This document shows, piece after piece, positions 57,329-64,000 of a stretch of 64,000 nucleotides of DNA. The notes under the pieces were generated by a model that was not told where the DNA came from, searched no databases, and saw nothing but the letters and a program-made list of their open reading frames with translations. Source of the stretch: Massilia arenae. GTDB taxonomy: Bacteria > Pseudomonadota > Gammaproteobacteria > Burkholderiales > Burkholderiaceae_D. The stretch is from contig NZ_VPFD01000009.1 in assembly GCF_008014745.1 (NCBI RefSeq), positions 99,345-163,344 on the forward strand, given 5' to 3'. Positions within the stretch are counted from its first letter, which is position 1. Every line of letters starts with the position of its first letter. The translations under genes were made by a program, and so were the position numbers.

Positions 57329-59104
57329 TCAGTCTCCTTTGGCAATACCTTCGCGGCGCGGGTCGGCGCCGCCGAACCACATCGGCACCCCGTGCACCTG
57401 GATCCGCTCGATGCCGTGCAGGCCCGAGGTCTGGTCGCTTACCCGGATCGCATGGCCGCGCGCGCGCAGCAGGTCTTGCGTGGCTTGCGGGAAGCGCCCG
57501 CGTTCCAGCTCGGTGGGACCGTTGCGGCTGCCGAAATTGGGCAGCGCGATCGCCTGCTGCACGTTCAGGCCCCAGTCCAGGGTCCCGACCAGCACCTTGG
57601 CCACGTAGTTGATGATGGCCGGGCCGCCCGGCGAGCCGACGGTGAGCACCAGCTTGCCGCTATCCTTCTCGAACACGATGGTCGGCGACATGGCGCTGCG
57701 CGGCCGTTTATTGGCCTCGACCCGGTTCGCCACCGGGCCGTCGGCGTCACGCGCGCTGAACGAAAAATCGGTCAGCTGGTTGTTGAGCATGAAACCATCG
57801 ACCATCTGGCGCGAACCGAAGGCGTCTTCGATGGTGGTCGTCATCGCCAGGCCGCGGCCCTCGGCGTCGACCACCGACAGGTGCGAGGTCGACGGCGTCT
57901 CGATCGCATTGTCCGTGCCCCAGGCCACTTCCATGCCCGGCGGCGTGCCGGCCTTGGCCTCGCCCATCGAGCGGGCGCCGACCAGGCCGGCGCGCTGTTT
58001 CAGGTAGCCTTTGTCGATCAGGCTCGGGATGCCGCGGCCGGGCAACGGCACGAAGTCGGCGTCGGCCGCGTAGCGGTTGCGGTCAGCGTAGGCCAGGCGT
58101 CCCACTTCGGAGAACACGTGCACGGCGTCAAAGCCGGGCACGCCATCCTTCGGCGTCAGCGCCTTCATGTCAAACGTTTCGAACATGCCCAGCATCTGGG
58201 CCACGGCGATGCCGCCCGACGACGGCGGCGGCATGCCGCACACGGTGTATTGCCGATAGTCGCTGCACACGGGCGTGCGCACCTTGGGCCGGTAGTCGGC
58301 GATGTCCTTCGCCGTCAACAGGCCGGGATTGGTCGGGTGCCGAGCGACTTTTTCCGCGATATCGCGCGCGATGCGGCCGGTATAGAACACGTCGGCGCCG
58401 CCGTCGGCGATCTCGCGCAGCGTCCTGGCCAGCGCCGGGTTCTTCAGCACATGACCGACCGGCCAGGGCTCCCCCGCCTTGTCGTAAAAATAGGCGACTG
58501 CCACCGGATCCTTGCGCAGGTGGGTCTCGCCGGCCAGCATCTTGTGCATACGCGGGCTGACCGCGAAGCCCTGCTCCGACAGCCGGATCGCCGGCTCGAA
58601 CAGCGCCTTCCAGGGCAGCTTGCCATGCTGGCGGTGCGCCAGTTCGAGCATGCGCAGCACGCCCGGCGCGCCGACCGAGCGGCCGCCGACCACGCCTTCG
58701 GTGCGCGACAGCGGCGTGCCGTCCGGGCGTTCGAACAGGTGTTCGTCGGCCCTGGACGGCGCGGTCTCGCGGCCGTCGAAGGCCTGGGTAGTCTTGCCGT
58801 CGTAGTGGACCATGAAGGCGCCGCCGCCGATGCCCGACGATTGCGGTTCGACCATGGTCAGCACCAGTTGGGTGGCGATCGCCGCGTCGATCGCGCTGCC
58901 GCCGCGGCGCAGGATCTGGTAGCCGGCGTCCACCGCCAGCGGATTGGCCGCGGCCACCATGTATTTCTGCGCCGGCCAGCCGGTTTTTTCCTGGAAGCCG
59001 CTGGCCGCTTCGGGCGCGGCCTGCAGTGAATCCTGGGCCAGGACGGGATGGGTAAGGACTCCGGCCAGAGTCAGGGCGGCTGCAAAAGTGCTGAGTTGTT
59101 TCAA
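57329..59104 (-). CDS. ggt: Gamma-glutamyltransferase
   Basis: Periplasmic Ntn-hydrolase precursor of 591 residues that acts on glutathione and other gamma-glutamyl compounds. Signal peptide MKQLSTFAAALTLAGVLTHPVLAQ. The precursor self-cleaves before the nucleophile Thr406 in PSTSHLSVVDAEGRGLAMTT. GGSAIDAAIATQLVLTMVEP, SSGIGGGAFMVHYDG, ETAPSRA and SPGGPAIINYVAKVLVG match family signatures. The start is TTG at 59104, with GGGAG five bases upstream. The only ATG farther upstream (59173) would place the SDR terminator inside the coding sequence, so TTG is preferred. Confidence 0.93.
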   Translation of the reverse strand: MKQLSTFAAALTLAGVLTHPVLAQDSLQAAPEAASGFQEKTGWPAQKYMVAAANPLAVDAGYQILRRGGSAIDAAIATQLVLTMVEPQSSGIGGGAFMVHYDGKTTQAFDGRETAPSRADEHLFERPDGTPLSRTEGVVGGRSVGAPGVLRMLELAHRQHGKLPWKALFEPAIRLSEQGFAVSPRMHKMLAGETHLRKDPVAVAYFYDKAGEPWPVGHVLKNPALARTLREIADGGADVFYTGRIARDIAEKVARHPTNPGLLTAKDIADYRPKVRTPVCSDYRQYTVCGMPPPSSGGIAVAQMLGMFETFDMKALTPKDGVPGFDAVHVFSEVGRLAYADRNRYAADADFVPLPGRGIPSLIDKGYLKQRAGLVGARSMGEAKAGTPPGMEVAWGTDNAIETPSTSHLSVVDAEGRGLAMTTTIEDAFGSRQMVDGFMLNNQLTDFSFSARDADGPVANRVEANKRPRSAMSPTIVFEKDSGKLVLTVGSPGGPAIINYVAKVLVGTLDWGLNVQQAIALPNFGSRNGPTELERGRFPQATQDLLRARGHAIRVSDQTSGLHGIERIQVHGVPMWFGGADPRREGIAKGD

Positions 59105-59116
59105 ACGATTCTCCCA

Positions 59117-59160
59117 AAAGCAAACGGGCGCGCCGCCGCACGACAGCGGCAACGCGCCCG
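59117..59160 (-). terminator. Rho-independent terminator of the SDR gene
   Basis: Arms CGGGCGCG (59125-59132) and CGCGCCCG (59153-59160), with an inner CCGC/GCGG pair, are followed on the minus strand by TTTGCTTTT. Confidence 0.8.
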
Positions 59161-59218
59161 ACATCGGGGACATGCTACCTCATGTCACGCCGGCTTGCTT
59201 TCAGGACAAGAATTTCTC

Positions 59219-59977
59219 TTACTTCGGCTGCATGCGGATCGCGCCGTCCAGGCGGATCGTCTCGCCATTGAGCATCACGTTCTCGATGATGGCCTTGGCC
59301 AGGTGGGCATACTCCTTCGGCATGCCCAAGCGCGGCGGGAACGGCACCATCTTGCCCAGCGAATCGCGCACTTCCTGCGGCATATTCATCAGCATCGGGG
59401 TCTCGAAGATGCCCGGCGCAATGGTCATCACGCGGATGCCGCTGCGCGCCAGGTCGCGCGCCATCGGCAGGGTCAGGCCGGCCACGGCCGCTTTGGATGA
59501 CCCATAAGCGGCTTGGCCCATCTGGCCGTCGTAGGCCGCGACCGAAGCGGTGTTGATGATGATGCCGCGCTCGCCGTGTTCGGCTTCTTCGGTCTTGCCC
59601 ATGGCCTCGGCCGCCAGGCGCGCCATATTGAAGGTGCCGACCAGGTTGATGTTCACGGCGCGCTGGAACACGTCCAGCGGGTGCGGGCCGTCCTTGCCGA
59701 CGGTCTTGACGGCCGGCGCCACGCCGGCGCAGTTGACCAGGCCGCGCAGGGTGCCCAGCGCCACGGCGGCATCGACGGCGGCCTTGCCGTCCGCTTCCTG
59801 GGTGACGTCGCAGCGGACGAACTGGCCGCCAAGTTCAGCCGCCAGCGCGCGGCCGGCCTCTTCCTGGACGTCGGCGATCACGACTTTCGCGCCGCCCTCC
59901 GCCAGCATGTGCGCGGTGGCCGCCCCCAGGCCCGAGGCGCCGCCGGTGACGATGAAGACGTTGTTCTGGATGTGCAT
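59219..59977 (-). CDS. SDR-family 3-hydroxyacyl-CoA dehydrogenase (HSD10-like)
   Basis: Short-chain dehydrogenase of 252 residues. The coenzyme motif is FIVTGGASGLGAATAHMLAE, and VIADVQEEAG favours NAD. NCAGVAPAVKTVGK contains the NAG-like motif. The catalytic Ser, Tyr and Lys lie in NTASVAAYDGQMGQAAYGSSK. APGIFETPMLMNMPQEVRDSL is typical of the type 2 3-hydroxyacyl-CoA / 2-methyl-3-hydroxybutyryl-CoA dehydrogenase branch, involved in isoleucine and fatty-acid breakdown. AAGGGA precedes the ATG. A repeated ACGT motif upstream may be its operator. Confidence 0.9.
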   Translation of the reverse strand: MHIQNNVFIVTGGASGLGAATAHMLAEGGAKVVIADVQEEAGRALAAELGGQFVRCDVTQEADGKAAVDAAVALGTLRGLVNCAGVAPAVKTVGKDGPHPLDVFQRAVNINLVGTFNMARLAAEAMGKTEEAEHGERGIIINTASVAAYDGQMGQAAYGSSKAAVAGLTLPMARDLARSGIRVMTIAPGIFETPMLMNMPQEVRDSLGKMVPFPPRLGMPKEYAHLAKAIIENVMLNGETIRLDGAIRMQPK

Positions 59978-60012
59978 GGTGATGTCCCTTTATAAAAGTT
60001 CTGGTGCTGCTT

Positions 60013-60035
60013 ATTAACGTTTACGTTAACGTCAA
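60013..60035. promoter_or_regulatory. ACGT-repeat operator upstream of the SDR gene
   Basis: Three ACGT cores at 60017-60020, 60023-60026 and 60029-60032 are spaced exactly 6 bases apart. On the minus strand the region reads TTGACGTTAACGTAAACG, resembling sites of LiuR-type MerR regulators of branched-chain amino-acid breakdown. The 36 bases between it and the ATG fit an operator at the promoter. Confidence 0.5.
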
Positions 60036-60087
60036 TCTGCATTGTAGCGAACTTTTATGAGAAACCACCATGTCGCCGCTCAGGCTT

Positions 60088-60603
60088 TCAGAAGCACTGC
60101 ATCGTGTTGCCGGTGCGGTTGCACAGGCGGCCTTCGCTGTTGACGCTGGCATTGCCGACCTGGCCGGCCGTGGTGGCGCCGCTGGCGTCGGTGCAGGTGG
60201 CGCCGGTGCAGGCGCTGACCGGACGCGAGCTCGGGCCGACCGGGGCCGGCGCAGTGGTCGGCATCGGTGTCGGCGTGATGCGCGCGCTCGGCGGCACCGC
60301 CTGGCTGTCCTGCGGACGCGGCATCGGCGACGGCTGCGGACGCACGTTCTGCGGCGCCGGGTGGGTGGCTGGATCGATGTCCTTCAGGCGCGACGGTTCC
60401 TGGCGCCCGGTCGATTTCTCAGCCTCGGTCATGGGACGCATGTCGATCGTCGGCGCCGGGGTCGAGGTCTGCTGGCCATCGAGCGATGGCCGATAGGTCG
60501 CGCCGGTGGCCGGCTGGCCCTGGGTGGTGCCGGTGGTCTGGGCGCCGGCGCCGATCGCAGTGGCTGCGAGCAGGACGGCAAGGATGGCTTTCGACTTGTA
60601 CAT
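60088..60603 (-). CDS. Secreted Pro/Thr-rich protein of unknown function
   Basis: Exported protein of 171 residues. Signal peptide AILAVLLAATAIGAGAQ (about 6-22). A long low-complexity region of Pro, Thr, Gln and Ser (QSTPAPTIDMRPM, ARITPTPMPTTAPAP) follows. A compact C-terminus has cysteines in SACTGATC and RLCNRTGNTMQCF. The ribosome site GAGAGAGG is strong. I do not recognise the family; the Cys-ended tail might be disulfide-bonded or matrix-associated. Confidence 0.7.
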   Translation of the reverse strand: MYKSKAILAVLLAATAIGAGAQTTGTTQGQPATGATYRPSLDGQQTSTPAPTIDMRPMTEAEKSTGRQEPSRLKDIDPATHPAPQNVRPQPSPMPRPQDSQAVPPSARITPTPMPTTAPAPVGPSSRPVSACTGATCTDASGATTAGQVGNASVNSEGRLCNRTGNTMQCF

Positions 60604-60833
60604 GATAGACCTCTCTCCGTTTTTAATCGATCGATGACCTATTATCGTCTTGATAACCCTGCGCACGGCACGCGAGAAACAATTTTTCACACAATGCGTT
60701 GAAACCAATCGATACAAGCGAACAGGTTGAAAAAATTTGCTTGCCTGACCGCGGTCAATCTATCGACAATGCGCATTGCATGGCGCCAATATTGCCGAAT
60801 AGCACTCCCCTCCACTTCCGACCCGAGCTAACG
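60604..60833. other. Divergent intergenic region
   Basis: About 230 bases between the small secreted protein gene and the DUF4214 gene. It has no open frame with good coding bias, no hairpin with a T-run, and no RNA gene that I can see. Both genes would need promoters here, but no near-consensus pair was found. Confidence 0.35.
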
Positions 60834-63800
60834 ATGAACACGTCCGCCGCCAGCACGCATGATGCGATCGTCCAGTCCTTCTACCTGGCCTTCTATGGCC
60901 GCCCCGCCGATCCAGCCGGCCTTGCGTTCTGGTCGCAGCAGGTCGAGGCCGCGGGCGGGCGGCTGGCCGACGTCACCGCCGCCTTCGCACGCTCCGAGGA
61001 AGCCCTGGTCCGCTTCGGCGAGGCGCCGCTCGCCGCGCGCATCGCCGACATCTACCAGGCCATGTTCAGCCGGGCGCCGGATGCGGATGGCTGCAGTACT
61101 GGATCGACGTCGTCGGCCAGGGGCACGCTTCGCTGGCCGACGTCTCGATCGCCATCCTGCAAGGCGCCCAGGGCAGCGACCTGGCCCTGGCCACGCTGCG
61201 CCTGGAGGCTGCGACGCTGTTCACGGCGCGGGTCGAGGCCACCGGCAGCGATTACCAGGGTTTCGCCGCGATCGAGGCCGGACGGGTGATGCTGCGCGCC
61301 GTCACCCCGGGCGCCGACGCGGACGACCTGGCCGCGCTGGTGGCGTCGGCGCTGGCCTTCGCCGACGTGGTCAGCGACCATCCGGCGGTGATGGAGGCGC
61401 TGGCGCCGAAGCATCCCGTGCTCGCGCTGTTCGACGGCGGCCGCGGCGCGGCCAACCCCGCGCTGATGGCCGAAGCCTTGGGCGCCGTCGCCCAGGCGGC
61501 GGCCGACGAGCCGGCCGCCATGCTCAAGCTGCTGCGCGAAGGCGGCATGGCCGAATTGCTGGACGAACTACCGCCCGGCTTCGGCCTGCAGGCGCTGATC
61601 GACATGGTCAAGACCGGCGGCCTGGCCAGCCTGGTCAGGCTCGCCTTCCCGCCCGCGGAGCCACCGCTTCCTCCGGCCCCGGAGCCGGAACCGGAACCGG
61701 AGCCTGAACCTGAGCCTGAACCCGAACCACCCACCCTGACCGCCGTCACCTACGGCACGAACGACGGCCACCTGGCCATCGGGGAAGCGATCACCTTCAA
61801 CCTGGTGTTCGACAAGACCGTGAGCGCCATCCCCGGCACCAATCTGGCGCTGAACAACTTCGGCAGCGCCAGCTACCAGGGTGGCAACGGCAGCAATACC
61901 CTCGTCTTCCGCTACGTGGTGCAGGCGGGCGAGAGCATCGGCGACCTGGCGCTGGCCGCCAGCGGCGCGCTGGTTGGCGGCATCGTCGATGCCGACGGCC
62001 TGTCCCTGCCCGCCGCCAGCCTCGATGGCATCGATCCGGCCGGCGTGGTGATCGTCGACGGCGTCCAGACCACCGTCTCGATCTCGGCCGGCGTGGATGG
62101 CTTGCGCGTCACCGCCACCAAGCCCGGCGACGTGCTGATCGAGGATGCGGACGGCATCCCCTTCCTGGTCCATGAGGGCAACGGCGCAGACCCGGTCGAC
62201 ACCGTGATCGGACCGCTGTCCGAGGGCGGCGTGACGGGCACCGTGCTCGTGCGCTCGCCGAGCGGGAACGTCGGCAGCGATCCGAACGGCATCGTGGTCG
62301 CGATCGGCTCGGGCGTCGGCCAGGACCTGGCCGGCCAGTACGTCTGGGGCCATGGCGGCGACGACGTCATCGACGGCACCGCCGGCGCCGACAGGCTGTT
62401 CGGCGGCGACGGCAACGACACGATCCGGGCCGGCGCCGGGGCCGACGTCGTGTATGGCGGGCGCGGCGGCGACACCATCGACCTGGGCGCGGACAACGAC
62501 GTCGACCGCCTGGTCTACGGCGTCGACGAGTTCGACGCCGGCCGGCCCCGGTTCCAGGACGGCGACACGATCGCCCACATCGACAAGGTCGACCATTTCG
62601 GCGTTGGCGACGTCATCGACCTCGGCCGCCCGTTCGGCGGGGCGCCGGTATCGCGCGACACCTATCTGAGCGGCCTGGATGAGAATGAATATGCGCTGGT
62701 GCGCGGCTCGGCGAACGGCGGGCGCTTCGTGCAGGGCGATAGCGCCGCGGACGACGACTTCATGCTGCAGTGGAGTACCAACGGCGTGGTGGGCAGCACG
62801 ATCCTGCGCGACGTCGGCAGCCGGACCAATTTCACCATCGACCGCGCCGCCGGGACCCTGACCCTGGCCGCGCCGACGCCCGCAATGTCGCTGGTGAAGT
62901 CGATCTCGTATTCATCGCTGCTCGGGGACGTCATCACCGCGACCTTCGAATCCTTGCCCGACCCGGTCACGCACACCCCCGGCAGCGAGACCGGCCTGGC
63001 CAACCCCAACGGCTTCTCCTTGTTGAACTACCGGGAATTCGCCCCGCTGCCGACCGACCCTGGCCATGTTGCCGTGCCCGGATTCGGCCTGCGCGACAAT
63101 GTCCTCTCGCTCAACGGGCAGCTCGCCTCGAACCTGTACTCGATGTTCTGGACCAACGACACCTTCGATACCACGGCGGGCTACCTCGCGACCGGCCAGG
63201 TCTTTTTTGCAGGCGGCCATAACAACGGCTTCGACAACGACGGTTTCGCGGTCGTCGCCATGCGCACGATGTCCGGCAACACGACCCTGACCGCCGCGGA
63301 CCCGTGGGCCATTTTCGGCCACGCCTCCGGCACGGCAAGCCTCGCCACGGGAAGCGGCCACGACGTCGTTCTGAGCAAGGGTGGGGGGCTAACGATCGTC
63401 TACGCCGGCATCGATGCCGGCGCCGAAGACCTGATCCTGGATTTCAATCCAGCCAAGGACTTTATCGGGCTCGCCGGCGACTTGCGCGACGCGGTCGACG
63501 ACAACGGCAATGGCCTGAGCTGGATGGTCGGCAGCGGTGGACAACTAATGATCGGCGCCGGCGTGGAAGCGGTGGAGGTGACGCTGAACGGCCCCGCGGC
63601 GGCGGTCTCGAGCGCGCCATCGCTGCTGCAGCAGACGCTGGGCACGCTCAACGGCGCGCTCGACGTCAGCCAGCTGGCGCTCGGCGACGACCTCCTGATC
63701 CTGGCCAGGCACGCCGGGCACAGCGGCAGCGCCGCCCTGCTCTACTACCGAGCGGAGGACGACAATGGCGTGATCGACGCCGACGAGATTACCTTCATCG

Positions 63801-63865
63801 CCACCTTCAATGGCGGCGCGCCGTTCATGGGGAATATCCAGCTGGTGGGGATGCCGGCGCCTTGA
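60834..63865 (+). pseudogene. DUF4214/RTX calcium-binding surface protein, frameshifted
   Basis: About 1010 residues if repaired. The N-terminus has the DUF4214 repeat (DAIVQSFYLAFYGRPADPAG, LAFWSQQVEAAGG). Reading continues to FSRAPDADG at 61088, where one base is missing (GGCTG instead of an expected GGCCTG), and the frame changes. The next frame gives LQYWIDVVGQGHASLADVSI and runs open to 63865. Then come a Pro-Glu repeat (EPEPEPEPEPEPEP), a bacterial Ig-like domain (LTAVTYGTNDGHLAIGEAIT) and RTX calcium nonapeptides (GADRLFGGDGNDTIRAGAG, VVYGGRGGDTIDLG). No signal peptide is visible, as expected for type I secretion. The break may be real or a sequencing error. The start at 60834 has a weak ribosome site; an in-frame ATG at 60780 is possible. 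Confidence 0.85.
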
Positions 63866-63912
63866 TGGCGCAGACGCTTTACGTCGGCCCAAAAACCGTC
63901 GTTCCCGCGGAG

Positions 63913-64000
63913 TGATGTGACCCCTTGAAGTGAGACTCCACTTCAAGGGGTCTTATGAAGTACGACGAGCAGTTTAAATTTTCAGCCGTTGAGGCCTACT
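63913..64000 (+). mobile_element. Left end of an IS3-family insertion sequence (partial)
   Basis: The element begins near TGATGTGACC and contains a 14-base perfect hairpin GACCCCTTGAAGTG (63919-63932) / CACTTCAAGGGGTC (63939-63952) before the transposase start. The rest lies beyond the window, so neither the right end nor target-site duplications can be checked. Assignment rests on the transposase N-terminus and the TG-starting end. Confidence 0.6.
63955..64000 (+). CDS. Transposase OrfA-like N-terminus (partial)
   Basis: Fifteen residues, MKYDEQFKFSAVEAY, are visible and match the helix-turn-helix start of IS3/IS150-type OrfA proteins. The likely ribosome site AAGGGG (63945-63950) lies in the 3' arm of the hairpin upstream. 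It runs off the window. Confidence 0.65.
   Translation, partial: MKYDEQFKFSAVEAY

Noticed and set aside
60859..61707. Alternative plus-strand frame of 282 codons within the DUF4214 gene
   Set aside because: Arg/Gly-rich shadow; the DUF4214 sequence is recovered in the two other frames once the one-base shift is taken into account.
63866..63914. Short frame MAQTLYVGPKTVVPAE after the RTX gene as a separate gene
   Set aside because: Only 16 codons, no ribosome site of its own, and it ends where the IS begins; could be a remnant of an interrupted gene but nothing supports that.

Overview
The window looks like a piece of chromosome from a high-GC betaproteobacterium of the Massilia/Oxalobacteraceae type (Burkholderiales). 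That assignment is an inference. It rests on the high GC content, a complete exosortase-B (XrtB) exopolysaccharide locus with the epsB-epsD-epsE-epsF-epsG-xrtB-epsI-epsL set, three PEP-CTERM proteins, and a DUF4214/RTX surface protein. No rRNA gene or CRISPR array is visible. There is one tRNA gene and, at the right edge, the beginning of an insertion sequence.

Layout. (1) Positions 1-6959, minus strand: a tightly overlapping operon for a compact type II secretion / type IV pilus hybrid machine (GspG, GspF, GspE, then PilM-, PilN-, PilO- and PilP-like proteins and a secretin cut off by the window edge). (2) Positions 7336-16858: a secretome region. It holds a PEP-CTERM protein followed by a large subtilase, two small lipoproteins, an ExeM-like extracellular nuclease followed by a second PEP-CTERM protein, and a third PEP-CTERM protein with a TLDc-like domain. 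(3) Positions 16926-47619: a long, almost wholly minus-strand exopolysaccharide locus. It contains sugar-nucleotide genes (manC, a second nucleotidyltransferase, galE, fcl), glycosyltransferases (WecG/TagA type, GT2, three GT4-like, GT14-like), a CapK-like adenylate-forming protein, two heparinase II/III-family proteins, Wzx and Wzy, the initiating phosphoglycosyltransferase EpsB, the export proteins EpsE/F/G/L, the isomerase EpsD, XrtB, EpsI and a CAAX-type membrane protease. A short MgtC/VOC segment interrupts it at 27183-28279. (4) Positions 47650-60603: uup, tRNA-Arg(CCT), an acyl-CoA ligase with a MarR regulator, a 1431-residue hybrid sensor kinase with a stand-alone response regulator, gamma-glutamyltransferase, a short-chain dehydrogenase and a small secreted protein. 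(5) Positions 60834-64000: a DUF4214/RTX protein gene broken by a one-base frameshift, then the left end of an IS3-type element.

How it fits together. ManC, GalE and Fcl would supply GDP-mannose, UDP-sugars and GDP-fucose. EpsB starts the lipid-linked repeat unit, the glycosyltransferases extend it, Wzx flips it, Wzy polymerises it, and EpsF/G/E/L control length and export. XrtB would process PEP-CTERM proteins, and the three encoded 20-30 kb away are plausible substrates. The secreted protease, the nuclease and the heparinase-like lyases suggest the same region also remodels the extracellular matrix. The GspEFG/PilMNOP machine is a candidate exporter for those enzymes.
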